Assembly (NCBI GenBank): GCA_016271365.2
Contig: JADMNL010000028.1
Span: 94,643,501-94,707,500, forward strand
DNA from: Neoceratodus forsteri
Taxonomy: Eukaryota; Chordata; Ceratodontiformes; Ceratodontidae
Direction of reading: 5' to 3'
DNA: 64,000 nt
Shown here: positions 10,837-21,407 of the stretch, in pieces
Numbering within the stretch: position 1 is the stretch's first letter
Layout of the letters: each line of letters begins with the position of its first letter
Notes under the pieces: model-generated
Database searches by the model: none
What the model was told of the DNA's origin: nothing
Seen by the model: the letters and a program-made list of their open reading frames with translations, nothing else
Position numbers and translations under genes: made by a program

Positions 10837-11376
10837 CTAGAGAAATAGGCTCTGAAGCACAGCTGTTGCCAAACCAAGCATCACTCTTAGCCTGGATGTC
10901 CAGGAGTAATGCTTAGTAAAAGTGTGAATTGTTTTCCAGGTAGCTGCTTGACATATCTCTAGAATAGGATGTCCCTGGCAGCAGCCAGGGAAGCAGCTGT
11001 ACCTCTGGTAGAGTGAGCCCTTACCCAGCTTTTCATAACAAAATTGGATACAAGAGACAATCCACCTGGGAATGGATCTTTTAGTGGCAGGTTTTCCTTT
11101 GCCTACCTCACCATAAGTGAGGAACAGTTGGAGGGAGTCAAACCTATGACCCTTGGTGTTTTCTATATAGTAGCTAAGGGCTCTTTTCACATCTAGGCTG
11201 TGCAGCCTCCTCTCACCAGAGGAGGAATGGTCAGTGAAGTACACAGGAAGAGACATACATTGGTTAAGGTGGAAGTCTGAAACCACCTTAGGCAAAAACT
11301 TCCTGTTAGTCCTAGGACCACCTATCCCTATGGAAGGAAATAAAGTCAGGCACCACTGACAGGGCTTGCAGCTCAC
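10837..11376 (-). pseudogene. DIRS tyrosine recombinase, catalytic half, copy 2
   Basis: A single 179-codon minus frame holds RTNRKFLPKVVSDFHLNQ, MSLPVYFTDHSSS, HSLDVKRALSYYIENTKGHR, TKRSIPRWIVSCIQFCYEK and QAATWKTIHTFTKHYSW. The last block carries the histidine and the nucleophilic tyrosine expected for a tyrosine recombinase. The preceding H-x-x-R segment is altered (SLYQRYSCFPGCC), probably by a small indel that was later compensated. The upstream ISELQALS-type segment lies in another frame near 11380. Role in the family: integration of circular cDNA without target duplication. Confidence 0.85.
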
Positions 11377-11656
11377 TTATCGCCTGGCAGAAGTGATGGC
11401 CACCAGAAACACAGTTTTCCAAGTCAAGTACTTAAGCTCTGCTGAGGACAAGGCTCAAAGGGGTTGCATAAGCTGTAGCAATGCAAACATTAAGATCCCA
11501 AGCAGGGGCAGGATCCCTGAATGGAGGATTGGTATGAAGCAATCCCTTGAAAACTTGGAGAAAACAGGGTGAGCTGAAAGGAAGAGGGCTTACCTACTGA
11601 AATGAAAGCAGAAACCGCAGCCAGGTACATCCTTAGTGTAGCTGGTCTGAGACCAG

Positions 11657-12874
11657 CTACATGAGATGAACCATGTAGTCAAGTACTGTGGGCAGATCAG
11701 CAGACTCTGGGGAAATACGCTTCCCAGAGCACCATATGAAAAATCTTTTCCACTTGGAATTATAAGTAGTTCTGGTGGAAGGCTTCCTAGAAGCCTTCAG
11801 AATATCCATAACACCTTGGGAGAGGTGTAAATCAGCAAACTCTAACTCTTCAAGAGCCAGGCTTTGAGATTGAGAAATTTGAGATTCGGGTACCAAACCC
11901 TCCCCTGAGCACACGTTAACAGGTTGTAAGTCCTGGGAAGAGCCAGGGGAAGATGGATTGATAAGGACAATAGGAGAGGATACCAGGGCTGTCTGGCCCA
12001 GTCTGGAGCAATCAGGATCACTTTGCAGGGTTGAGACCTGATTTTGACTAACACTTTGAATAGGAGAGGAAAGGGGGGAAGCATACAGGAACTTCCCTTC
12101 CCCATTGAGAACTAAGGCATCCAGGGGGACTGAGCCTCACACTGAGGGCCTGCAGCAAAAAAGGGGAAGTTGGTGATTGTCTGGGGCTGCAAAAAGATCT
12201 ATCTGGGGTGCCCCACCTGGAGAATATCACCTCAAGACCAAGGGATCCAGTGACCATCGTGATGGCCCTGAGATATCCTGCTGAGAGCATCTGCCAGGAC
12301 ATTGTCCTTGCCTGGGAGGTGTACTGTTGAGAGGGAGGTGTTCAGAGAATAAGCCAGGGACCACAACTTCATTGCTTCTGTGCACAAGCCGTGACCAGAG
12401 CCTCCTTGTTTGTTGATGTACCACATTGAGGGTGGTATTGTCTGTTCTGACCTAAATAACTTTGTTCTGAACAGACTTGGAAAAAACTTGAAGTGCTAGA
12501 AATACTGTTCTGAGCTCCAACAGATTGATGTGGAGCAGAGATTCCTGAGGGGACCACAACCCCTGGGTGGTCAGGTCGCCCAAGTGAGCCCCCCACCCCA
12601 AGAGGGAGGCATCTTTAGTAAGGATTAAAGAGTGAGACTGAGTGACAAAGGGAACTCCTTATCTCAGATTGTTCAGATCCTGCCACCAGTGCAAGGCCTG
12701 GATCAGGGTTTGAGTCACTGGGATCAGTTTGGTCAGAGGGTCCTTTTTCTGAGAACAGAAGGCTCTCAAATGGAACTGAATGTCCCTCATCTGAAATCTT
12801 GCTCCCTGCACCACTGCTGTAGAAGCAGCCATGTGCCCCAGGAGCTGCAGAAAATGCCCTGCTGGTCGAGACAC
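11657..12874 (-). pseudogene. DIRS RNase H and core-binding linker, copy 2
   Basis: Successive overlapping frames. 12874-12659 encodes the segment before RNase H (MAASTAVVQGARFQMRDIQF). 12596-12369 contains the SLGRPDHPGVVVPSGISAPH shadow next to the domain. 12426-12232 ends HLPGKDNVLADALSR. 12105-11657 carries the post-RNase H region and then ILKASRKPSTRTTYNSKWKR, the start of the recombinase core-binding domain. At least four frameshifts are required, so nothing intact could be made. Order and content parallel copy 1. Confidence 0.75.
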
Positions 12875-13048
12875 CTGTAGGGTGAAAGAGGAGGCCAGAG
12901 TGATAAGGGCCCTTGCCCTGTCCAGGGAAGGAAGGCTCTGGCCCTTTCTGTATCTAGCTCTGCACCTATGAAGGTGAGGAGCTGTACAGGCTCTAGAACA
13001 GACTTTGACAGATTCAGAAGGAAACCTGAGAAGTAAGCAGTTGCTGAG

Positions 13049-13646
13049 TTATCTGTAAGTGTAACTGACCTGATCTGGAGACTGGCCTACTATGAGCCAG
13101 TCATCTAGGTATGGGAAGATGGCAATCCTTTGCCTTCTCAGAGAAGCAACTACTACTGCCAGGCATTTTGTGAACACCCTTGGAGCAGAGGTTAGTCCGA
13201 AGGGCATTGCTCTGAACTGGTAATGGCCTGAGGGCAGCTCGAACCTGAGGTACTTTCGATGGGAGATTCTGATAAGAATATGGAAGTAGGCATCCTTGAG
13301 ATCCAGGGACACTAGTCAGTCCCCTGGCCTTAGAGAGGGTAGAATTATTCCCAGAGTCACCATTCTGAATTTTGGCTTTAAAAGGTGCTTGTTTAAATAT
13401 CTAAGATCCAGGATGGGCCGCCATTCTCCTGTCTTTTTTGGGGTAAGGAGGTACCTTGAGTACAATCCTTTGCCCTGGTGTAGGGGTGGAATCCGTTCCA
13501 CAGATCTGAGAACCAGAAGGGAAGAGACCTCTGCCTCTAAGGCAAGTGCCTCTGAGGGATTTGCAGGTGGAAAAGATCTGGCTCTCAGCTTTGGAAATTT
13601 TTTGAAGCTGAGAACCAGTCCCTGGCTTACTACTTCCAGGACACAC
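13049..13646 (-). pseudogene. DIRS reverse transcriptase, copy 2
   Basis: The frame 13312-13049 keeps motifs A to C together: SLDLKDAYFHILIRISHRKY, FRAMPFGLTSAPRVFTKCL and IAIFPYLDDWLIVGQSPDQV, with both catalytic aspartates of YLDD. The N-terminal part lies in another frame (13969-13316) with KKTGEWRPILDLRYLNKHLL. One indel near 13320, where an in-frame stop also appears, separates them. This is the best preserved DIRS RT in the window. Confidence 0.85.
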
Positions 13647-15351
13647 TTGTCTGATGTTAGAGACTTCCAGTCCTGGACAAAGTAAGCCAACCTGCCCCCT
13701 ACAGGTGGTGGAGAATCGGCCCTGGCAACCCCATCAGGGTGCCTGCTTGGCAGGGGTTTTTGGCTGAGGGGTGGAAGCAGGTCTGCTTGTACCCCTTCTG
13801 CCTCTCCCTCTAAAGAACCCCCTCTGAGCATAGGCAGAAGAGGAGGCCTGGGCTTGGTAGAAAGGCTTGTGAAAAAGCCTGCCCCTGCCCCTGCCCCTGG
13901 GACGCTGCCTCTGAGGAGTGGCCTGCCTTTCCTTGGCCTGGGCGCTCCTATAGGTGGTCCTATATTCATCCATTTTCTTCATGTAATTCTCTGTTTGCTC
14001 CCAAACAGGGAATTACCTACAACAAGGAAAATCCATGGCCTTAGTCTGGGTATCCTGTGACAGCCCTAGTACATCTGAGCCAAGCCATTCTGTGAAGTGC
14101 CACAGATGTAGCCATGACTCTAGATGACACATCATTGGAGTCCTCACTGCATGGAATTGCACCTTGGATGCCTCAATACCATCAGCAGCCACCTGCTCCA
14201 GCTGGCAAGCTGGCCAGGGACCTGTTTTGCTAAAGCCATGACAGTGTCCCATCTGGACTCTGATACCTAGCAGTATAAGCCATATAATTGGCCTGTCTGA
14301 GTCCCAAGGATGCTGCCATGTATTGTTTCTTTGCCATGGCATCAATCCTCCTGGAGTCCTTGTCTGGGGGTGTGAAGCCAAGGGAATATCTGCCTTGTCA
14401 CAGGCTGCAGCCTGCACTACCCCAACATGGCTGCACTGTTGTGTAAGGAACTCCGTATCAGAGCCTGACAATGTATACCTCTTGTCCATTCTTTTATCCA
14501 TAGGAGATATGGTGTTAGGAGTCTTTCAAATCTTAAATGTCTGTTTCCCAAAAGATTTGTGTAAGGGAATAGACAGCCTCCTAGACTCTGGGATATCCAT
14601 CATTTCCACATAGTCAGGCTCCTCCTGGTCATCCACAGCTTCTTCCATAGGAAGCTGGAGGGTTTCAGCCACTATTTTATAAAACATGAAATGGGAAGGG
14701 ACTCAGAAAGCCTAGGAGGAACTCCTGAAGGTCTATCTGGGAGATGTCCGGGTCAATGAGCACATTCAGACTTTCAAAACCACATTCACTTTCCTCATAC
14801 TCCTCTTCCTCCTCCTCCGTTCATAAAATTCCTCTAAATCATACTCTTGAACCCGGTGGAACTGCAGACAGCGCCTCCCTGATGGTGCGGTTCGAGTGCA
14901 CTGAGAAAGCGACTGCAACAATTTTATCGCTTTGGCTATTTCTTCAGCGGTTGGAAAAGAAAGTTTGGATCCACACCAGCTGATTTTTCCTTTCTTGTTC
15001 TTTTAACTGGAACAGACTCCTCAGAATCGGATCTCCTTTTGCCCGAAGAAGTCTCGCGTCGAGGGCACTCCTTCTGGTTCAGTTTGAACCGAATCGGGCT
15101 GGCCATCCGGTTCAGCTGACTTTTTGGCCTCCCTTTACCTGAGCCTACCAACTCGTTTTTCTAGGGTAGCTGCAGGAACATTTTTTACATATCTGGCAGT
15201 CTGCCTTGAAGTGGTAAAACCCCAGACAATAAACACAGGTGGTGTGGGGATCAGCCTTGGCAAAGACTTCTCCACACACACTGCAGTGTTGAAACCCAGT
15301 GGGCCCAGTTTTTCTTTTGGGTTTCTCAGACATTGTGCCAGTCCTAACCAA
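13647..15351 (-). pseudogene. DIRS Gag, copy 2
   Basis: Probable start MSEKPKRKT at about 15333, followed by CSVCGEVFAKADPHTTC and CLGFYHFKADCQICKKC, the Cys/His block shared with copy 1. A middle basic segment (KRRSDSEESVPVKRTRKEK) appears in the 15151-14936 frame. The C-terminal part includes QTQRTPGGLMPWQ-like sequence in 14501-14013 and MKKMDEYRTTYRSAQAKER in 13982-13734, ending in an Arg/Gly-rich stretch (PRGRGRGR). Several frameshifts interrupt it. Gag would coat the RNA in the cytoplasm and may help nuclear entry (inference for this class). Confidence 0.7.
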
Positions 15352-15721
15352 ACTTACCCTTTTAATGGCAATCCGCCAGGCAAGACCTTCTTATCGGTTC
15401 CTGACCATGTCACGGGTCGTGGAAAAAAACGTAATAAAATCCGTTTTCTTAGAACCGATAAGAACCGTAACTACACTCTAGAAATTCAAATAAAGATTTT
15501 TAGCAACTTGATCGGTTCAAACCGAACCAATGAACCGTTTACAAGTTCCACACAGAAAGAAACAATATAAACCTATCTAGTACTCCACGAACACAGACAG
15601 AACTGAACTGACAGGTTGCGGTTTAAATTTGGTGAAAACCGAGAAAAGCGGTACTTTAACCGACAAATTGAACCGAGCAGAAGGAGAAATCTCCGGAGCG
15701 ACAGTTCAGCAAGGCAGAGTA

Positions 15722-15889
15722 AAGAATCTGACGGTTTGAGTTCAAACAGCAACAGACAGAGTCTCAACCGAGCTCGAGCTCAGCGTTCCATGCCTGGCAT
15801 GGAAAGTTAACTCTTTCATCTCCGGGGCAGTCTGAAGGTTGGGACTCACTGCTATTGTCAGAATACAGCAAGACTTCATTTTGTTTGAA
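15722..15889. repeat. right inverted terminal repeat, DIRS copy 2
   Basis: Reverse complement of 10280-10459, including GAGCTCGAGCTC and the GCCTGGCATGGAAAG block. It ends at TTGTTTGAA, where the interrupted LINE resumes. Confidence 0.85.
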
Positions 15890-15986
15890 TAACCCTGTAC
15901 AAATTAGAAGTATAGGTAATCATAGGTCGTTTTCTAATGTACTGAAAGCATATCTTAGGGATTTGTCCAAGTGTAATCGTTTTTAG
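15890..15986 (+). pseudogene. LINE ORF2 C-terminus, distal piece after DIRS insertion
   Basis: Reads VQIRSIGNHRSFSNVLKAYL, then RDLSKCNRF and a stop. It continues the APTVWN that ends the left segment at 10258. An ORF2 C-terminus of this form (W-N-x-L-P then I-R then F-x-x-x-L-K-x-Y-L) is shared by many LINEs. Confidence 0.75.
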
Positions 15987-16295
15987 TTTGAGATCTTTAA
16001 AAACTGTTGTACTAACAGTAATATGAACAATACTCCTGCAGCTTAGAAGTAAGGAAAACTGAAAACTGTTCTAAAGGTATTCACAGCATATCTCAGTGAT
16101 TTATTTAGTGTGTTTGTTGCTAGGATCTATTTTTAATTATGTGGAATCTGTATTCCTATTTATGTAATTGTATGTGATGTAAAATTTGGTTATGGTGCTT
16201 TTTGTATGTATAATTATATTGACCACAGGTCAGACCTGTAAAAGGATTGTATCCCAGAGTGCTTACCGTATACAAATAAAAATCAAATCAAATAT

Positions 16296-16560
16296 CACCA
16301 AGGCCTAACTGTGCCGTACGGCCTTCAAACCATGATGTGCACTGGTGAGTATCATGAGCTTTATACTTCTCCCCACAGTAGCCAGGGTACAGACAATGGA
16401 AACAGGCCTGTAGTTGGCAACCAGAGTTTTAGGACTGCTCCTGTGGACTAGGCTACCAGTGACGTTCCCATCTGGAATGGTACCTTGGAGGAAAGACATA
16501 TTGTAGAGCCTTTGTGACAGGGCCGGATGACTGAGGGCAGCCCGTTTTAGTGGCTTAGGC
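16296..16560 (-). pseudogene. LINE reverse transcriptase fragment, opposite strand
   Basis: The minus frame 16499-16305 reads MSFLQGTIPDGNVTGSLVHR then VANYRPVSIVCTLATVGRSI. The N-Y-R-P-V-S block is the RT palm entry of non-LTR elements, preceded by the usual proline-rich approach (I-P...W-K/N...P-x-x-K). About 85 codons survive. It lies between the tail of the preceding LINE and an L2-like fragment of the other orientation, so it is a separate insertion or an inverted remnant. Confidence 0.6.
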
Positions 16561-16599
16561 TCATGAACACCAAGAAATCATCATAATGAGGGATGTTCT

Positions 16600-17280
16600 A
16601 TCCTCCCCAGACACATTTCAGGAGGGGTACCCCAAGGCTCCACCCTTCACCCCTGCTCCTCTACCTCTTCATAAATAATCTGCCTAAAAATTGTGGAGGT
16701 GCTAATGACCCGCTACACTAATGATACCGTACTCTACTGATGTGCTGATGACATTATTACCTCATTAATGGCATACATGGAGACGATTTAAGACAGTTAC
16801 AGTAGTAGTTCACGAATAACGAATGTATTCTAAACCAAAAGAAAACCATGGCTATGCTCTTTGGTACTAGCTTACATTACTACTGCTCACTATGCCTTAC
16901 TGTGTTGCTCTGCACTTGTAATTCTGTCAGTATTGTACTCTGCACTTTTTTTTTTTTTTTAACCAGGACAGATGCACTAGGCTGAAGCTTGTTTACAGGT
17001 GTGACCTGGGAGCACAAGGAAGTTAAGTGACTTGCTCAGGGTCACACAGCATGCAAGTGGGGGCTGTGAGATTCAAACCCAGGTCTCCAGGTTTGCAGCT
17101 CAGAGCCTTAAACCACTGCGCTATACTGCCTTCTTTGCACTTTATTTTGTACCAAGTAATGTGACTGTGAAGTGTCTTACTGCATCTCTTGTTGCTGGAC
17201 CCCCAGGTCGCACCATGAAACAAGCCTCAGCTCAGTGTACCTCCCCCAGGTCACCATATTTCAAATAAATAAATAAAACT
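16600..17280 (+). mobile_element. L2-like LINE, 3' fragment 1
   Basis: Near 16620 a broken frame carries SGGVPQGSTLHP, the G-V-P-Q-G-S RT motif, followed by a degraded active-site region near 16740. The fragment ends in a 3' UTR with CCCCAGGTCGCACC, CTCAGTGTACC and an (AAAT)n tail. That same terminal signature recurs at 21300-21407 and 34990-35085, defining one LINE family. A SINE is inserted at 16949-17135. Most of the RT is missing. Confidence 0.65.
16949..17135 (-). mobile_element. MIR/CORE-like tRNA-derived SINE
   Basis: In minus sense it starts near GGCAGTATAGCGCAGTGG (box A at about 17105-17123) and has a box-B-like GGGTTTGAATC at 17070-17080. It continues with the core GTGTGACCCTGAGCAAGTCA and ends CCTGGTTAAA plus an A tract (T tract at 16946-16960 on plus). 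The box pair shows descent from tRNA, with RNA polymerase III transcription expected. The GTGTGACC...GCAAGTCACTTAAC block is close to the core of MIR and other CORE-SINEs (established family feature). A direct repeat TGCACTTT at 16941-16948 and 17136-17143 marks the insertion into the L2-like 3' UTR. Confidence 0.75.
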
Positions 17281-18599
17281 TGAAATGTCTCTGCAACGTG
17301 TGGTTATTCAAGATAGATTCTAAAACTGATTGGCCTTTGGGGGTTATCAATAGCTTTAAAAATGTAGGTCTCCATCATGACCCATGTCTGACTTACAAAG
17401 CTCGTGTTAACTTTATTATTAAACTTTCTCCAACAGAACACAGAACGAAGAGGTCTGCAACCTGAGAGTAAGAAAACGTAAAGCAACTGTAATCATTAGG
17501 CCCAGCATCAATTTAGTGTCCGGATGCCATCTAGTGGCTTGAATGTTCCAAATAAAATGTTACGCTGAACTCTGCAAAGAAAGAAACAGTCCAGCAAGAT
17601 CATCCATGACTTATCTAATGCCTGGGAAAACAGTTACTTTAACATGCATAGCTGTCACCATCTTTGGGTGGGGGCTGCCAAATTATTACACTTAGGGGCT
17701 ATACCCTCTATTTCAAATAATGCACTGTCATACATAGCTGCTTTATGTCATACATGTTATATATAGCTGCATTATATGTCATACATGTTATATACAGCTA
17801 CATTATGTCATATGTGTTATATATAGCTGCATTGATCTGTACTGAAGTATTTACACTCCTTTCATGTGTAAGTGCTGCATGTGAAAGAAATATCTGTAAC
17901 TGTTTTTACATTAAAAGCAATAAATATAAATTAAAAAAAAATTACTGAAACAACATTTTTGGTGTGTTATATAGACTAAACTACAAACCTTACTAAAGAA
18001 TTCCCTTTCATTATTGCCAACAGTACCGTAAAAAACAAAAATGCACTCACACTATAGTGCCCAAGCTGTAGTATATTCAGCTGCTCAAGCTTGGTGCCCA
18101 TGTTGTAATATATCCAGCTACTTTATTACAAAAAAAAAAAAAAACCTGATCAGTGTACAAAACAGAAAAGTGCAGCAGCCTCACAAAAAATGCACAGCCC
18201 TTCCTTTTTTTTGTGCAAGACTGCCACACTTTTCTATTTTTATTTATTGGTTATTTTTTTTTAAATAAAGTAGCTGTACGTATTCCAGTGTGCTAGTACA
18301 GCTTAACTGCACTTTGTTGGCGCTTTCAGTTCTGAATGATTTTATAGAGCCACACTGGATACTGTATGTCAATGTCCATTACGCCTCTATGTGTTTAAAC
18401 TGCCAGTAGTATCCTGCTCCCCACTTTTACCTACTGGTCTGCCATCTAGGTCTCTGTAAAGGAGACTGAGCTGAGGCTGACAGCCTTATACAACAGAATA
18501 GGGCACCTAACCATTGGTACTTGCTGCACGGACCATCACTGAAGAGTCTTTTCTGACCTCAAATGGACCACCATGGAAGGCCAGCTACAGTATGCATTA
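17281..18599. other. unassigned sequence
   Basis: Holds a short minisatellite (17727-17834), an imperfect roughly 45-bp doublet around 18050-18125 (CAAGCT..GTAGTATATTCAGCT type) and an A tract at 18129-18143. No coding recognised. Confidence 0.4.
17727..17834. repeat. minisatellite, about 30-bp unit
   Basis: About three and a half copies of a 29-31 bp unit of the form TGTCATACATGTTATATATA followed by GCTGCATTA, with a few substitutions between copies. Confidence 0.8.
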
Positions 18600-18870
18600 C
18601 TATGAATGACCTTCAAGATGTTTAATCATAGCTCCCCTCCAAGCCTGTCCACCATTCTGATGAAACATCTTGACCCCCCCCATAACCCGAGATCCACATC
18701 CAGTAGCTCTCTTAACGTACCCCATATGACAGCTTCTAAGGACCAGCGAACTATTGCCTTTGTTGCAACTGCTCTGTGGAATTCTTCCCACTTTCACTCA
18801 AAACTTGCAAAGACCTTAAAAAACATCTCCAAGAGTCATTTAGGCATACTTGTTGATCTACTGTAACTGC
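18600..18870 (+). pseudogene. LINE ORF2 C-terminal fragment
   Basis: The plus frame contains TIAFVATALWNSSHFHSKLA followed by KTLKNISKSHLG. The A-x-x-L-W-N-S block followed by a Lys-rich helix is the usual C-terminus of jockey/L2/CR1-type ORF2. Nothing of the RT palm is present upstream, so this is a truncated scrap. Confidence 0.55.
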
Positions 18871-19330
18871 TGCCTAAGTCATTCTGGAATTAGGCTCCAC
18901 TAACTCCACTAGCTTATATTTTCTTCACACATAATTGCTGAAGAAGTCCTATGGTCAAAGATTGAATCTAACTGTATTTTCTATTTTAGTGCACATTTAA
19001 TATTACCGTTTTGTTTTATTAGAAACCTATCCTTAGCATGTTGGTTATAGTCTAACACTCAGGCTACTGTAAGTGTAGGTTTCAGATGATTAATTAAGAG
19101 AAAGGATGGATAATCTGTAGTATATTGTACCACTGAGGCACAGTGATAGTGTTGGAGCACTGCAGATACCCAAGGCTACCAGCAGTTAGATATGGGTGTT
19201 GATTAATGACCCGTTCATTTAAATTAGGTTTTATTTTTTGCTAAAATGCGCTTGTTTACATAGCCAGTAACCCATTCAGTTAACTACTTTCCAGGACAAT
19301 GGTAGCACTCCACTAGTTTTGTCAGCTTAC
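18871..19330. other. unassigned sequence
   Basis: AT-rich, no recognisable repeat ends or coding. Confidence 0.4.
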
Positions 19331-19402
19331 CTTGAGGACATTAATATTTTCTTGCTTCTTAAGGAGATCAGCACTGACTGCTGTAAGTTTTTCTTCAAAG
19401 AA
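19331..19402 (-). CDS. candidate host exon, coiled-coil-like (72 nt)
   Basis: In minus sense a 72-nt open block is bounded by GTTAG (possible acceptor) and a strong donor CTCAAG/GTAAGC. It encodes FFEEKLTAVSADLLKKQENI then NVLK, an amphipathic, heptad-like segment unlike the TE proteins around it. The exon is phase 0 on both sides. It cannot splice directly to the candidate exon at 37113-37293, which ends in phase 1, so if they share a gene another exon lies between. The gene is not recognised. The evidence is splice signals plus protein-like composition only; it could be chance. Confidence 0.35.
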
Positions 19403-20819
19403 CTAACACTGCGCGATGAGCAAGTTGTGCTGGGATGAGACCGAACTGAATGCAAAAGAACAATAAAGAGGTATTTAAATTATATTTTACATTTTAAATT
19501 TTTGCAGACTGCTACCTTTGTACTCATTCTGAATAGGACACCTTTGTAAATGTTATCAGCCCAATGGTCTTGCCTTTCCATTGATACTCATTGATTGGTT
19601 TACTGATTTTCAGTAGTATGTCTAGACACTACTGCATGACTCTATAAAGAGTTGTGCCACAGTCAGTATATATTGTGCTATAAAAAAAAAAAAAAAAACA
19701 CAATTACCAGTATGCAGTGCCTCACTGGTGATATTTTAATTAGCACAAATAGGTTCCTTTAGCTAGACTTTAGTCAGGACTGAAAAGTGAATAAATGCTC
19801 TTCATGATATGTGTATAAATTCTGAAATTGTTGGAAGAAAAATATGCAACAGAAGTCTCCCAATGTTCAGCAGTTCCACTTCTGGTGGGAAAACAGTTGA
19901 GACAAACATTAATGGTTTTCGTCCAACAAAGATTTCTTTCTTTTTTTTTTACAAAGTGAAGGGAAGAGTAAATGCTGGATGGAGGAAACTATTTTTATTC
20001 AACATGCATCAAAAATAAGAATTCTCATACTTGTAAACCCTCTCCAGAACCCTCTCAGTGCTACAAAGGAAACATGGAGTATTTTCATGGCACCAAACAG
20101 CCCATCAATACAACTAAAATGCTTTTATGTCTGGTCTACTGTATTCTATTTTAGGCTCCTGACCTACCAAACATCAGTGTCAGAAGTAGCAGCTCTAGCA
20201 AAGCATAAACATAATGCGTCCCCATGCTGCCCACAGTACTATACTAAATGCTTCAAGGTTGGCCAAGCCTCAGTGACATGTGATAATGAGATTCTGTCAC
20301 TGTGGGTATCTGCTGATTACGCTTTAGTAATGCAGCCTTGTATTTGCAAACAAGGGAACTCAGAATTTGACCTTGCAACCTCTGGCTCCAAATCCAAGAT
20401 TATACTACCCAGCTAAAAAAAAAAGTTGCTCCCCAGATCCATATATATATATAGGCCATCATAGTGGCACTGTGCTGCGACACACTTCTGTGAACCCTCC
20501 TCCCAACCACCTTCCCCCCAGAGATGTGTCTAATTTTATTGGTGAACTTCTCGGTGCTGAACCAATCAGCCCACTTTTCCTCCCCTTTTTCCCCAATGCA
20601 AGTTGGATTGATCATCCAGGTAGACTGCCCTCACCCCCAAGTGGTACCTTCCATAAAATCCATGTTCTAGGCTGTCCCCAGCTTTTCTGCCGGTCTGACC
20701 CATCAGTCCTATGTCCTCGCTCTACCCTCTATGGTAAGCTACTTAAACTGCAATCTTAAAACAGCCCAACCCTCTCCTATCATTCTTTTAATCCCTATCT
20801 ATTGACCTTCCCCAACTTC
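19403..20819. other. unassigned sequence
   Basis: Contains an A tract at 19682-19698, T and A tracts near 19940 and 20416, and a (TA)n run at 20442-20451. The region 20160-20415 has weak tRNA-SINE resemblance that I could not support. The plus frame near 20370-20760 has no motif. Confidence 0.35.
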
Positions 20820-21407
20820 CATGCCGGGTACCCCACCTCCTGAAGGGTCCTCTCTTGGGTTAGGTCCTGTTTCCCCTCCTAGCACTAAGTCACATCTCCT
20901 CCTCCTCATTCTCTCTCCTCCATCTTTAAATCCTACAGTGTTATCCCCTTCTATCTAGTCTGACGGCCCCTTGCAGGGTTCCCCACATCCTGAAGGGTCT
21001 CTCTGGGACACTGCCTTATCCCCTTCTCTCTGGTCCCCCAGTCCCTTGTAGGGTTCCTTGCATCCTGAAGGGGTTTCCAGGACATGACTCTTCTCCTCCC
21101 CCACCTCACTCTCCCTCCTCACCCTTCCCCTCTCCTTTCCCCCCTTTTCTTTCATGTAAGCACTTGTTTACTTATTAACCCGGCACTTATTATTGTCCAC
21201 TCTTTCTACATGTTATGTGCAACACTGTTGTAGCACTGTTTGTAACACCTGCCTTACAACTGTATGTTAATGTTGATCTTGTAACCTGAATGTTTAATGT
21301 CTCATTCCTATTGTACCCCTTCCCCCCAGGTCGCACCGGGAGATGAGCAACTTGTCTCAGTGTGCCTTCCTGGTGAAACATTTCATTAAATAAATAAATA
21401 AAAAAAA
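20820..21407 (+). mobile_element. L2-like LINE, 3' fragment 2
   Basis: Ends with CCCCCAGGTCGCACCGGGAG, CTCAGTGTGCCTTCCTGG and an (AAAT)n tail, the same terminal signature as 17200-17280 and 34990-35085. The upstream part is pyrimidine-rich and carries three imperfect repeats of about 55-80 bp built on AGGGTTCC..CATCCTGAAGGG (near 20825, 20974 and 21051). No RT survives. Confidence 0.6.

Larger units (their letters stand above)
10261..15889 (-). mobile_element. DIRS1-like tyrosine-recombinase retrotransposon, copy 2
   Basis: The same family and orientation as copy 1 and collinear with it: right repeat (15722-15889), Gag (about 15333-13570), RT (about 13560-13050), RNase H (about 12874-12230), recombinase (about 11900-10840), ICR (10700-10790), left repeat (10261-10459). 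It sits inside the ORF2 C-terminus of the LINE at 8790-16295. The bases AATAA occur on both junctions, but this class does not normally duplicate its target, so that is probably chance or recombination homology. Frames are broken by indels, although the RT core and the recombinase are each largely in one frame, better preserved than in copy 1. Confidence 0.9.
8790..16295 (+). mobile_element. non-LTR retrotransposon (LINE) split by DIRS copy 2
   Basis: Two plus-strand segments, 8790-10260 and 15890-16295, are parts of one LINE. The left ends in the C-terminal motif APTVWN; the right resumes with VQIRSIGNHRSFSNVLKAYL and a stop at 15984-15986, followed by about 300 bp of 3' UTR and a tail of AAATCAAATCAAAT type. 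The A-P-x-x-W-N then I-R...F-x-x-L-K pattern is the conserved end of ORF2 in the jockey/CR1/L2-type LINEs. The 5' part, including the endonuclease, is missing. Clade is not certain; it is distinct from the CR1-like and L2-like copies elsewhere in the window. Confidence 0.8.

Noticed and set aside
20160..20415. Possible tRNA-derived SINE on minus (GGTTGCAAGGTCAAATTC as box B)
   Set aside because: No credible box A at the right distance, no A-rich tail or target duplication, and no second copy in the window.
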